The position numbers and the translations under genes were made by a program. A DNA stretch of 64,000 nt from Cymodocea nodosa (taxonomy: Eukaryota > Streptophyta > Magnoliopsida > Alismatales > Cymodoceaceae): contig CM072339.1 in assembly GCA_036874045.1 (NCBI GenBank), positions 9,245,501 through 9,309,500 of the forward strand, read 5' to 3'. Shown here piece by piece: positions 22,756 to 33,595 of the stretch. Below the pieces are notes generated by a model that saw only the letters and a program-made list of their open reading frames with translations, searched no databases and was not told the origin of the DNA. Every line of letters begins with the position of its first letter. Positions within the stretch are counted from its first letter, which is position 1.

Positions 22756-23779
22756 ATGGCATATGCTTATGCTCAAAGATTTCTGAAACATATAGTTAGC
22801 ATATGTGAATTCTACAATTTAGAAGGTCACGACATCTCTGATTGTTTGAAACTAAGATGATTGCAGATGGTTAGATCACATGAACAACAAATGAATTATA
22901 TTCAATTTAATAGAGCTAAGTATGAGAATCCTATAGTTTGCCCAACTAATGGTCAGTTTAGAATGTGTAATATGTTGAGAGAGAAGGAAGTTTAGGATAG
23001 GTATGACAGACTAGATTGTAGTTTAGAACAAAACATGGACAAATTGGAACAATACATGTGTCAGCAACAAGAAGTCAACTAATTAAATTATAGGGAAGAA
23101 TATTCAAAACCTAAAATTGATATCATATACGAAAAAGAAAATACCAATACAATAAAATTTAAAGAATGTAAGTTAAAACTAAAAACAATTGAAGATCCAA
23201 ATTATGAAAATGAAATACAAGAGCATCATGAAAGTAATGAAAATCTGGAAGATGTATGTATAACATTAAGATTTGGAACTGATATACCACCAAGAATTCA
23301 AAAAAAAAGTAATATGAAGGTGGATAAGAACAAAATTCAAAATGATAATGAAAATGTAATATTTGAAAATTTAGAAATCAATGAAGAAAAATCTGAATCT
23401 GAAAATGAGATTAAAAATGATAAAACAAATGAAATGAAAGAAAAAGAATCTTGTAAATCACAATCATTAGCACCATTTCTTGAAAGATTACAACAAACAT
23501 TTCTTGAAAAACAAGAAAAAATTAGAGAAATTTTTGAAAAAGTACAAGTTAACATTCCTTTGTTAGACTTATTGTAGAAAATGCGACCTTGTGCTAAATT
23601 TCTTAAGGATTAGTGTACTAAGAAAAGAGAGCGAAAAGTTTTAAGGAAAGTCTTTTTATCTGCGCAAAGTAGTTCCCTATTTCTGCCACAAATTTCTAAA
23701 AAGTTATCTGATCCTGGAATCCCTGTTATATCATGCACCATAGGAAATATCATTCTAGAAAAAACCTTAATAGACCTAG
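22756..23779 (+). pseudogene. gag: Athila-like gag-protease fragment of H (decayed)
   Basis: Contains CEFYNLEGHDISDC, a CCHC-type knuckle with one Cys now Tyr (about 22807-22850), a Glu/Lys-rich linker, then an open stretch 23314-23577 ending LQQTFLEKQEKIREIFEKVQ and VNIPLLDLL. Next come CAKFLKD, KKLSDPG and ISCTIGN. This order (INIP..., CAKFLKD, KLKDPG, IPCTIG, then the DLGAS protease site) is characteristic of Athila Gag-Pro. Stops occur at several points. The sequence ends at LIDLV, the protease active-site position, where G is inserted. Athila assignment is from motif order, not a search. Confidence 0.7.
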
Positions 23780-24837
23780 TGTTGAGTATTTTGTTTTGAT
23801 GTGTGCTGAATGAAAGTAATCATATTTGCTCAATTATTATTGCTTGTGAAAGGAAATTAAGAACATCAATTAATATAGAAAAAGTTTAATGATGTAAATA
23901 CTTGTCTATATTGGATCTGAAATTACACTAAGTTAAATAACTAGTCATTTCGTTGCATTAATTTCTCATTTAACTAAACATTAAGATAACGTGTGTTTTT
24001 ATTGAGAAGCATGATATGTTTTAAAGTTATATCTTCTGTATCATGAATTGTGCACGTTTAGACAACTCGTTAAGTTAGAGTGTTATTTGTATAGAGGTCA
24101 TGTGAGAACTCATTAAGTTAGAGACTTAAAGGTTAAAATAGGTTACGTGAGAACTTGTTAAGTTAGTGAGTAAAAGAAGAGACGAACTCGTTAAGTTAGT
24201 GTTGTACGCATAGTGAAATTAAAGGTTACGAATGTTATATTGTATCACGTGAGGTGCACATGTTTAACTCGTTAAGTTAACATAACTAAACGCGTTGAGT
24301 TGCTATATTAAACATTAATGCAACGCGTTAGGTTAGCGTTATAAAACTTAAGTTGTTATTTTTGCACGTGGTAAAATTCTTATTATAAAAACAATTGTTT
24401 ATCACTAGTTCATTCAGTTATCTGTAACATAATGGAGTTGGTTCGTTGAGTTATCGTAACACCACGAAGCTAGTTCGTTGAGTTAGCATAACACCATAGA
24501 CTTAGTTCGTTGAGTTAGCTATAGTACTTGTCACGTGAGTTGGCACATGAGGAACTCGTTAAGTCAGAAACGTTAAGTTATATATCTACTTGTGTTACTC
24601 ATTTAGTTAACATTAAAGTAACGATTACTTATTATTACATTTGATGAAAAATTTTGGACGAGAAAGTTTATTCTATAGGAAATTTTTCAGAGATCTAGGA
24701 TTGATGATTAAAAAAAATTCGAAATGTAAATGTGGGTCAGAACGTGTGTATTTCAATGAAGGAAAAAGAGAAGACGTGAAGAAGTGGAAAACTGGCAGTG
24801 ATTAAACATGGAGGATATGCATAAAATGAAGATACAA

Positions 24838-24846
24838 TATAAAAGG
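24838..24846 (+). promoter_or_regulatory. TATA box of the L1 LTR (copy in G)
   Basis: TATAAAAGG about 1.06 kb into the LTR. The same word is at matching places in E (31751-31743), I 5' LTR (58594-58586) and M (62178-62186); D and the I 3' LTR have one-base variants. Transcription would start about 30 bp downstream, placing the following stem-loop array in the RNA leader. Confidence 0.75.
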
Positions 24847-24940
24847 TATAGAGTTCTCATTGATCAACTATCCCTGCACACCAAACGAAAAATCTTTTCA
24901 GGGATCAAAAATACTCTTCGGGGAAAAGCTCTTAGATGGA

Positions 24941-25050
24941 AAAAAATTCAGTGAAGTAGAAAATGTTAGATTTATGTCACTGAAAATCTAAAGTATTAGG
25001 AGAAAGCAAATTCAGTGAAGTAGAGAAAGACAAGATATTCGTCACTGAAG
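24941..25050 (+). repeat. Tandem stem-loop units in the LTR leader of G
   Basis: Two ~64-bp units. Each has TTCAGTGA and, about 22-23 bases later, its exact complement TCACTGAA (24947-24954 with 24977-24984; 25011-25018 with 25042-25049). M (62288-62450) and E (31500-31670, minus) have three units with some arm decay; both I LTRs and D have two. Confidence 0.75.
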
Positions 25051-25345
25051 AATTGCTGAAGAAGAAGAAAGATCTCAAACAAGGAGAAATGTTTTAAATT
25101 CCGCATAATAGTTTTCTCTGTTTGTAGTTATGAAATTGTATAGATGAAATATGGTATCGATATATAATTGCATCTACAATTTCTAAGGAGAATTGAATTG
25201 TATATTGTAATTGAAACCTTGAATAAAAATGATTTTATGAAAATAGTGTCTCGACTTGTTTTTGAGTTTTAAAGTTTCAATTATAATCGAAAATGTTGAA
25301 AAACACAATTCACCCCCCTCTTGTGTAGCCATACGATCCTACAAG

Positions 25346-25356
25346 TGGTATTAGAG
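25346..25356 (+). other. Primer-binding site of element G
   Basis: TGGTATTAGAG, the initiator Met-tRNA site with one C-to-T change, two bases after the LTR end. Confidence 0.9.
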
Positions 25357-25543
25357 CTTTATTAATAATCTATGATATAAAATTGATACCAACTTATTTA
25401 ATATCATTGCTTATTCTACCTTCTTTGTTTTTAAATAGAAATTAATATCTGAGCATATGTTTAACTTTCTTGATTTAAGGCTCAAGTTGTTTTAAAGTTT
25501 TTAAACTGTTTAAAATCAAATAGGTTGAAAAATCTAAGGTAAG

Positions 25544-27240
25544 ATGGCTATTGGAAATGGTAATTTTTCTTTGTATGAAGGCCAAAATCTTAACCGTCCT
25601 CATTTATTTGATGGAATACATTTTGAATATTAGAAATATAGGATGATAGTCTTTCTTCAAAGTATAGATCATAAGTTGTGGTTCATGATTTCTAAACCAT
25701 ATACTCCATTAACTACCCCTTATAATTCTTGGACAATTACTAAAAAAGAAAATGAAACTCTGAATGCTAAATGCTTAAATATTTTATTTTGTGCATTGAG
25801 TTATGAACAGTTCAGTAAAGTGTTGGCATATAAATATGCTTATGAGGTGTGACATGCATTAAAAGTCTCACATGAAGGTACTTCTCAAGTTAAAGAGACT
25901 AAGATAAACATGTTAATTCATAAGTATGAACTCTTTAAGAAGCATCAAGACAAAAGTATTTCTGAGATGTTTTCTAGATTCCTTGATATCATAAACTCTT
26001 TAAAATGCTTAGGAAAGAATTTTGAATAGAAGGATTTGGTGAGGAAAATTCTCAGATCCCTAAGTTCTAAATGGTCTTAGAAAGTGACATCAATTGAGGA
26101 ATCACGAGATTTAAATGTTTATACCATAAATGAACTTATAGGAAATTTAACAACTTATGAAGTTCAATTAAATGATTCACTAAGTCACAACAAATTAAAA
26201 AGAAGAAAGAAATAGCCTTCGAAATTAATTCAAATTCTGAAATATCTGTTGATTCTGACGAGGATTTGATTTTGCTGACTAGGAAATTCAAGAAAGCATG
26301 GAAAGCTAGGAAATAGCAAAGAAACAGACATGATAAACCCTCAACATCAAAATCACTGAATGACAAGAATTCTTCTTCTAGAAAGTATGTATGTTACAAT
26401 TGCAAGAAATCTAGATATCTTTCTCCAGATTGTCCTATAAGGAAAAATGAAAAGCATAGTAGGAAAAATCAGAAGAAGACGGCTTAGAAAACTCAGAAAA
26501 GTTGTACAAGAAAAAAACTTTGAAGGTTACTTGGGATGACACGTCAGAAGAGTCTAAATCTGAGGAATTATCATCAAATTCTTCACATTCAGAAGAAGAA
26601 CAAGAGTTAGAAGACGTTGCTCATGTGTGCTTCGTGGCAAATGAGTCTGAGGTAATATCTGATCCTAAAAGTCATTTAGATTTTAACTTTGATGAATTAT
26701 TATGTGCTTATCATGCATTATTACAAAAACTTAATATTTGCAAACTGGAAAATAAGAATATTAGAAACTCTTTGTCCATGTTGGAAGAAGAAAATTGTTT
26801 CTTGTTTACTACTTTAGAAAAGTTTAAATGTGATAATGAAAATCATGCTAGAGATTTGCATAAATTTAGATTTAATGAATGTGTCTTGCATGAACAAATA
26901 CAGAATACAAATGTTGAAAAATTAAAGATAGAATCTAAAATGAAATGTTGAGAAAGAACATAAATGATCTTGAGTTAGAGATTGATAAATTAAAAATGAG
27001 AGAGCTAGATTTAAATTCTACCATTGAAAAATGGAATTTAAGTCAAACTAAGTTAGACAAACTAACTAGTACCCCTACCACTAGATATCCTATGGATTAT
27101 AAATTTGGCTTAGGATTTGATTATCTTGAATATCCTGAATCTCAAGCCAATAAAGGATTTATTACTTGTAGTTCAAGTAAATCTAAGACTAAAATTCCTT
27201 TTATCATGAAACAAGGTAATAAATATGTAGAAGTAGGTAC
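25544..27240 (+). pseudogene. gag: gag of element G (broken, fused downstream to RT)
   Basis: ATG at 25544 (MAIGNGNFSLYEGQN). The capsid region has stops: TAG for a Trp near 25634, TGA near 25851, TAG in FEQKDL and in KWSQKV (26026-26085). A one-base loss near 26200 shifts the frame through the knuckle region. A good frame resumes at 26502 with KVTWDD, the acidic region and a coiled coil (to 26951), then 26945 onward in another frame with LRKNINDLELEIDKL. It runs to YVEVGT at about 27240 and there joins RT sequence. The rest of Gag and the UAA junction are deleted. Confidence 0.85.
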
Positions 27241-27975
27241 AAGGATTCTAGGAACTCCTATGAGTACTTCTTTAAAGTTAGATATTGATAACATAGGAAA
27301 ATCAATAGATCAAAGAAAATACAGAAGTATGATTGGTTCTTTACTTTATTTGACAGCTAGTAGACCTGATATTATGTTTGCTGTGTGCACTTGTGCTAGA
27401 TTTCAATCTAATCCTAAAGAATCACACTCAAATACTGTTAAAAGAATATTTAGATATATACAAGGAACTAAAAAATTCGGACTATATTATTCTAAGGATG
27501 GTTCAATAGATCTTATAGGATATACTAATACTGATTATGTAGGATCTAAATCTGATAAAAAGAGTACCAGTGGCATATGTCAATTATTGGGAAATAATTT
27601 GGTGTCATGGTTTAGTAAAAAGCAAAATTGTATAACACTTTCAACTACAGAAGTTGAATATGTTGTTGCTGCACTATGTTGCACTCAGGTTATGTGGATA
27701 AGGCAAACTTTAGAAGATTTTAGATTATCTTACGATACAACTGAGATTTATTGTGATTGTAGTTCTACAATAAATCTTACCAAAAATCTTATATTACATT
27801 CTAGAGCAAAACATATAGAGGTTAGACATCATTTTCTAAGAGATAACGTAATTAAATGAAAAATTAAATTAAGATTTGTGTCTAGTAAAAGCAATTAGCT
27901 GATATATTTACAAAACCTCTAGATGAAAATACATTCTGCAACATAAGATTAAATTTAGGTATTTGTAGGCTGTGA
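27241..27975 (+). pseudogene. pol: RT C-terminus and RNase H of element G
   Basis: Directly after Gag YVEVGT the frame reads RILGTPMSTSLKLD, the RT C-terminal region, then SLLYLTASRPDIMFAV and the RNase H block (KKSTSGICQLL, SWFSKKQNC, HSRAKHIE) to RDNVIK. The frame is open from 26945 to 27859 across the fusion. A stop at 27857-27859, a second stop and a one-base shift follow; the last part QLADIFTKPLDE is in a new frame, ending TGA at 27973-27975. GYTNTDY has Asn where family members have Asp. The YVDD site is deleted, so no polymerase activity is possible. Confidence 0.85.
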
Positions 27976-29536
27976 TATGTAAAATGCTTAGACTCCACAA
28001 AAGACAAATATTATTGATGATGTTGTTTATCTCATAGATATTATATACTTATCATAAATATCTAAGTAATATCTAAACTGCTGCATAAGATACTATATAT
28101 TTATTGTAATATTATAGTAGTATCTTATTGATTTTAAGTGGAAGTGTAAATGAAAAACATTAAATACCTCTGGAATCCTAAAATTTTGATTAAATGTTTT
28201 CTTTGGATCAATGAAAGTAGATATGATCATGCATGAACATGACTTAGATTGATTAAACTTATAGAATAATTTATATGTAAATCATCTTAAACTACTAATC
28301 AAAAGTATGAGCTTATTGAAACTGATTCATATTTTCAATAAAATCATAGATATAAAAATTGTATGAGATTTGTGTTTTATTACATCTGTATTAATGGAAT
28401 ACATATATACTATGCTTAAAATGAAAAGTATTTACAAAGTGAAAATCTTTGAGAGTTTATTGATTAGTTTGATCACGAGCCTTTTGTATTTGAGCAGATA
28501 GGTATGTGAGGATTGTTGTTCTAAAAAAGGACTCTTTAAATTTGGCAACCTAAGGTCTTGATCAGACTTAGGATTGTTGACTGAAAGCTTATTACACGGG
28601 TACATTAGCAAGCTCTTCTATGATTCAAGCTTTTAAAACTAACTTTTAAAGAAAATTATCAATATTTAATGTTTTTAAAAAAATAAAAAAAAATTGCTTC
28701 ATTAAATACAGATATCTTTGAATCGAATATAGTTTCTACCAATATGACTACTGATTTATTGAATCAACCTTAGTATTTTTGAAAATGTTTATTTGAGATA
28801 CATTCTTTTATTCTCTTTGAGTTAATCATATTAAGTTTAAAGGTATGTTTTGATTCATATACGGTTGGTGTTGATTCTGGAAATCATTCTTGATGAATTC
28901 AGGATAACAGAAGTTTCTCAAAAGAAAATTTAAAGTATAGTTATACTTAACATCTATTTTTATACAAGTATATTTTATATGTTATTGAATATATTTGAAG
29001 TATATTTGTAGGGGGAGGAATAACAATGTCCAAAACAGATTAATATAATTCAGAATATAAATCTTGGTTAATCTGAGTTTAGTCGTCTTAAGATCTTGAT
29101 GAAACAATTTAAAAGACAAACAAACTATTTTAGATTCATAAAAAGAATATTAGAATAGTTCACAATGTTCTCAAGATGATGTTATATATGTTAAGTTTTA
29201 GCTTGTATGTTGTCTTCGAAGGTTTTAGTTGAAAGCATCCGAAACTTTTTTTTTTGTGTACTAACTAAATGTTATGTTATGTAAGGTAACGTGTAAAACT
29301 ACCTCTAGATAGCATTTTACTCGTTAGGTTAGTTAACTCAATGAGTTATGCTTAAATATTTTGAGTACCTTGATTGAATAAACTATATTCAATATTCATT
29401 TAAAATCCAAACCTGACTCCTATACATGTTGAGTTAGTCACCTAAAACCCTATTTAAACACTTATTACACGGGCACTTAGGTTATTTGTAAAATTTGTCC
29501 AAAAATTTTTCCCGCTTGTTGCTATTACAACTTGCG
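27976..29536 (+). other. Noncoding region between pol and ORF3 of G, with an internal purine tract
   Basis: About 1.5 kb without a coding frame, homologous to 53945-54944 in I and partly to 62816-63070. It contains TGTAGGGGGAGGA at about 29007-29019; I has AGAGGGAGGA at the same place (about 54475-54466, minus). It may be the leader or splice region for ORF3, or hold an extra purine tract. No splice sites could be fixed by reading. Confidence 0.65.
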
Positions 29537-30208
29537 ATGATGGTCTCCAAATTCTACAAAGGTCATGGTAGAGGAAAAGGAAAAGAAATAGACTATGATG
29601 ATGTTCCACGAGCTTGGTTTAAGAAAATACTTCAAGTGGACAAAAGGTTAGCAAAAATTTACAGTGAATACTTCTTTCCTAAAGGAATACTGAATGAAGT
29701 TAGATTAAAACTTCATAACATTGATGAAAGTATAAAATACATGGGTATTCAAAGCAAATTTGATAGAGAATATAGAATAAAGTGTACTGAAATTGCATTT
29801 TTAGAACAGTATGCAAAATATCTGGAAAAAGGTGTAGGTACATCAAGTAGAATTCCTCAAACACCCATAAACGGTACAAGATTACAAGATTTGAGGAAGA
29901 ACATGAATCTACTATTCCTACTTCTTTGTATTCAACAGAAAAACAAACAAATATTTAGTGTAAAAGATTTGCAAAGATTCCAGGCCATGCATCAACCTTA
30001 ACCTCATCATCAACAACAACAACAACAACCAACAGAATGTACAGAACATATTCAATCACAACAGCCAAGTTATTCAGTTCGAGCAAAACAGCAACCCCAA
30101 CTACCTCATTCCCTAGATGATGTGCTTAACAACATCAGAAATGATATTAGGCATCTAAGAGATAAAATATGTAATGCTATAAGTGATATACTTGGGAGGG
30201 ATAGATAA
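29537..30208 (+). pseudogene. Third ORF (ORF3) of L1 Sirevirus G, internally deleted
   Basis: Two adjacent ATGs (29537, 29540) start MVSKFYKGHGRGKGKE, a Gly/Lys-rich basic N-terminus, then DVPRAWFKKILQVDKRLAKI and a conserved block up to GTRLQ (about 29883). Compared with I, most of the middle and the C-terminal domain are missing; the frame resumes with FSVKDLQRFQAMHQP. TAA at 29999-30001 interrupts, and the frame continues through a Gln-rich stretch to DIRHLRDKICNAISDIL and TAA at 30206-30208. It lies in the position of the env-like ORF of some Sireviruses, but no membrane segment was seen. Function unknown. Confidence 0.75.
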
Positions 30209-30386
30209 ATGTCTGTTGGCTTGATTCTATATACAAAAAGTAATGTTTGTATTTATTGTTTGATTATTTGAATAATACATTTTTTTGTAAATGATTCAAT
30301 TCTTATTTATGTTTACAGAAAGTTGAGCTGTATACACTTATCTCTTGATTTATATACTGTGTAATCATCTTTTTGATTAATGACAG

Positions 30387-30399
30387 AAAGGGGGAGAAA
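30387..30399 (+). other. First polypurine tract of element G
   Basis: AAAGGGGGAGAAA about 300 bp before the 3' LTR. A second tract adjoins the LTR. Repeated purine tracts upstream of the 3' LTR are a known Sirevirus trait. Confidence 0.75.
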
Positions 30400-30680
30400 T
30401 GTTATAAATTCAAAAGAAGAAGATGATTATGATTTTAATTGCATATATTATAAAGGGAGATGATATTTAAGTGGTTATTAAAATCTGAAAGATACTTATG
30501 TAATTATTGACATTTAAAAGTTTTATTTCTAAGAGGTGAATTTTACACAAACAATAGAAATAAGCTTAAGTGAACTTAAGTCAACAACCTTGTCTGTTGA
30601 ATGAAAAGTTAACCCAACGAAGGTGCTTTGTTGAGTTAAATATATTTCATAATTGATTTAATATGGTTTTGTCATCATTA

Positions 30681-30692
30681 GAAAGGGGGAGA
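30681..30692 (+). other. Polypurine tract adjoining the 3' LTR of G
   Basis: GAAAGGGGGAGA just before TGTTGAG at 30694. It would prime plus-strand DNA synthesis. Confidence 0.85.
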
Positions 30693-30693
30693 T

Positions 30694-30790
30694 TGTTGAG
30701 TATTTTGTTTTGATGATGTGTGCTGAATGAAAGTAATCATATTTGCTCAATTATTATTGCTTGTGAAAGGAAATTAAGAACATCAATTAA
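30694..30790 (+). repeat. Truncated 3' LTR of element G
   Basis: First ~97 bp of an L1 LTR (TGTTGAGTATTTTG to AACATCAATTAA), matching 23780 onward. At 30788-30791 it switches to the gag of E in opposite orientation; the shared TAA gives about 3 bp of microhomology. Confidence 0.9.
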
Positions 30791-30966
30791 GGGGTAGTTA
30801 ACGGAGTATATGGTTTAGAAATAATAAACCACAACTTATGATCTATACTTTGAAGAAAGATTGTCATCCTATATTTCCAATATTCAAAATGTATTCCATC
30901 AAATAAAGGAGGACGATTAAGATTTTGGCCTTCATACAAAGAAAGATTATCATTTCCAGTAGCCAT
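30789..30966 (-). pseudogene. gag: gag 5' fragment of element E
   Basis: Minus strand ATG at 30966, then the L1 Gag start (SLYEGQNLNRPPLFDG, HKLWFIISK), about 59 codons, cut at the junction with G. No frameshift in what remains. Confidence 0.9.
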
Positions 30967-31152
30967 CTTACCTTAGATTTTTCAACCTATTTGATTTTAA
31001 ATAGTTTAAAACTTTAAAACAACTTGAGCCTTAAATTAAGAAGGTTAAACGTATACTCAGATCTTAATTTTTGCATAAAACAAAGGAATGTAGAATAAGC
31101 AATGATATTAAATAAGTTGGTATCGATTTTATATCAAAGATTATTAACAATG

Positions 31153-31163
31153 CTCTGATACCA
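31153..31163 (-). other. Primer-binding site of element E
   Basis: Minus strand TGGTATCAGAG, two bases from the LTR end at 31166. Confidence 0.9.
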
Positions 31164-31165
31164 CT

Positions 31166-32795
31166 TGTAGGATAGTATGGCTACACAAGAGGGGGGTGAA
31201 TTGTGATTTTCAACATTTTCGATTATAATTGAAACTTCAAAACTCAAAAACAAGTCAAGACACTGTTTTCATAAAATCATTTTTATTCAAGGTTTCAATT
31301 ACAATATACAATTCAATTCTCCTTAGAAATTGTAGATGTAATTATATATCGATACCATGTTTCATCTATACAATTTCATAACTACAAACAGAGAAAACTA
31401 ATTTGCGAAATTTAAAACATTTCTCTTTGTTTGAAATCTTTCTTCTTCTTCTTCTTTTTCTTCTTCAGCAATTCTTCAATGATGAATATCTTGTCTTTCT
31501 CTACTTCACCGAATTTTCTTTCTGTTGATACTTCAGATCTTCAATGACATAAATCTTACATTTTTTTGCTTCACTGGATTTTCTTTCATCTGAGACTTCA
31601 GATCTTTTGTGACATAAATCTTACTTTCTTTACTTCATTGAATTTTCTTCCATCTGAGAGCTTTTCCTCGAAAGGTGTTTTTGATCCCTGAAAAGATTTT
31701 TCATTTGGTGTGCAAGGATAACTAATCAACGAGAATTCTATGCCTTTTATATTGTATCTTCATTTTATGCATATCCTCCATGTTTAATCACTATCAGTCT
31801 TCCACTTATTCACATCTTTTCTTTTTCTTTCATCGAAATACACATGTTTTGACCCATGTTTACATTTCGAATTTTCTTTAATCATCAATCCTAGATCTCT
31901 GAAAATTTTCCTGCAAAATAAACTTTCTCGTCCAAAATTTTTCATCAAGTGTAATAAGAAGTCATTACTTTAATGTTAACTAAACGAGTAAAATAAGTAG
32001 ATATATAACTTAACTAGTTCCTCATGTGCCAACTCACGTGACAATTACTATAGCTAACTCAACGAACTAAGTCTGTGATATTACGCTAACTCAACGAACC
32101 ATCTCTGTGGTGTTACGATAACTTAACGAACCATCTTCGTTGTGTTACAGAGAACTCAACGAACTAGTGATAAACAAATGTTTTTATAATAAGAATTTTA
32201 CCACAAGCAAAAATAACAACTTAAGTTTTATAATGCTAACCTAACGCATTGCCTTAGTATTCAATATAGCAACTCAACATGTGTAGTTATGTTAACTTAA
32301 CGAGTTAAACATGTGCACCTCACATGATACAATATAACATTCGTAACCTTTAATTTCACCACATGTACAACACTAACTTAATGAGTTCGTCTCTTCTTTT
32401 ACTCACTAACTTAATGAGTTCTCACGTGACCTATTTTAACCTTTAAGCCTCTAACTTAACAAGTTCTCACGTGACCTCTATACGAGTAAAACTCTAACTT
32501 AATGAGTTGTCTAAACGTGCAATGTTCATGATACATAAAATATAACTTTAAAACATATCATGCTTTTCAATAAAAACACACGTTAATTGAACGTTTAGTT
32601 AAATGAGAAATTAATGCAACGAAACAACTAGTTATTTAACTTTGTGTAATTTTAGATCCAATACAGACAAGTATTTATATCACTAAACTTTTTCTATATT
32701 AATTGATGTTCTTAATTTCTTTTCACAAGCAATAGTAATTGAGCAAATATGATTACTTTCATTCAGCACACAACATCAAAACAAAATACTCAACA
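31166..32795 (-). repeat. Complete 5' LTR of element E
   Basis: 1630 bp, full-length L1 LTR on the minus strand: starts TGTTGAG at 32795, ends CCTACA at 31166. It has the TATA word (31751-31743), three leader stem-loop units (31500-31670), the AACTTAACGAGTT array (about 32030-32510) and the inner box GAGGGGGGTGAATTG. Its outer flank is the leader of Athila-like O, so E is probably inserted there. The rest of E beyond 30789 is lost. Confidence 0.9.
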
Positions 32796-33571
32796 AATAA
32801 TGTAATTTATGAATAAACAAATCAACCAATTTAATCAAAACACTCCCGAGAATTAAATAGTCAAAAATAGAAATTCCACCAAGTGAGGTTACTATAGCAA
32901 TTACGATGTCAATCCATCCTTTTTCATTCACATTTCCTATTTTCAAAAATTTATAACTAGAGATATACACACTCAAATTAAATGTGTAAATATGCATTGG
33001 AAAGATCTAAATGTGTACTTTCATGATATCCAACAAAATAAATTTTTAACATTCCTAATACAGCAATTTTCCAGTTCATTCCAGATTAAATAATGAAACT
33101 AATTTCAAAATACAACTGCATGATAGTCTGACTTTGAAAAATCATAACTTCTTGCACACAACTCCGAATTAAGCATGTAAATACTCTAAAGAAACATCTT
33201 AAATTGAAATTTATATGAAAAATGTAATAAAATTCATGGCAAGTCTTGCATACAGCGGAATTTAAATTTTCAAATTACAGATTTTGCATTTCAGAACAAT
33301 TAAATATGCTATACACTAAACTTCATGAATCATGTATATCCTATTAACCAATGATTTTAAACCATTCTAACATCTTATCTTATGGACAAAACCTATTTGA
33401 ATGAGAAATAATAGCATGGTCTATCAGGAATTTACATCAACTAAAGAAAATTGAACTACACATTAAAACAAGTAAATAAACACAACATAAAAGAATATTC
33501 ACAACAAACAATCATCACTTTTCAAAAATCCTTTAAAAGCACCAAAGAAATTCGGTAAAAACATAACCAAA
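32796..33571 (-). other. Untranslated leader of Athila-like element O
   Basis: Minus-strand sequence downstream of the O primer site. No gag motif reached before the insertion of E at 32795. A 73-codon ORF (32997-32776) shows no domain. The stretch is AT-rich, as is common for Athila leaders. Confidence 0.55.
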
Positions 33572-33589
33572 TCCCTGGCAACAGTGCCA
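33572..33589 (-). other. tRNA-Asp-like primer-binding site of O
   Basis: Minus strand TGGCACTGTTGCCAGGGA, close to the tRNA-Asp-type site of Athila/Tat elements, about 7 bases from the LTR end at 33596. Confidence 0.8.
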
Positions 33590-33595
33590 AAAACT

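Larger units (their letters stand above)
20647..23779 (+). mobile_element. Athila-like Ty3/gypsy element H, 5' part
   Basis: 5' LTR 20647-22650, tRNA-Asp-like primer site, gag and the beginning of protease. It is cut at 23779 by Sirevirus G. The F-box sequence flanks its left end (last five bases ATCAT). A similar LTR preceded by a purine tract at 63226 could be its 3' LTR, with everything between nested or rearranged. Confidence 0.75.
23780..25343 (+). repeat. 5' LTR of element G (reference L1 LTR)
   Basis: 1564 bp, TGTTGAGTATTTTG ... GATCCTACA. Upstream part (24060-24600): six AACTCGTTAAGTTAG-like near-palindromes and three ~32-bp tandem copies of GTTCGTTGAGTTA (near 24440, 24473, 24505), with several CACGTG-like words. 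Then come a TATA box, a stem-loop array and the inner box CACCCCCCTCTTGTG (about 25313). The same order is seen in E, D, I and M. Confidence 0.9.
23780..30790 (+). mobile_element. Sirevirus L1-family element G (plus strand, internally deleted)
   Basis: 5' LTR 23780-25343, primer site, gag, an internal deletion that removes protease, integrase and most of RT, the RT C-terminus plus RNase H, a third ORF, two purine tracts, and only the first ~97 bp of the 3' LTR. It lies in the protease of H (left flank CCTAG). At about 30788-30791 it is joined head-to-head to element E. Confidence 0.85.

Noticed and set aside
24060-24600. Spaced AACTCGTTAAGTTAG repeats as a CRISPR-like array
   Set aside because: Plant LTR context, irregular spacing, near-palindromic repeats, no cas genes.
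29537-30208. ORF3 as a domesticated host gene
   Set aside because: Same position in three elements, bounded by pol and purine tract, so it belongs to the element.
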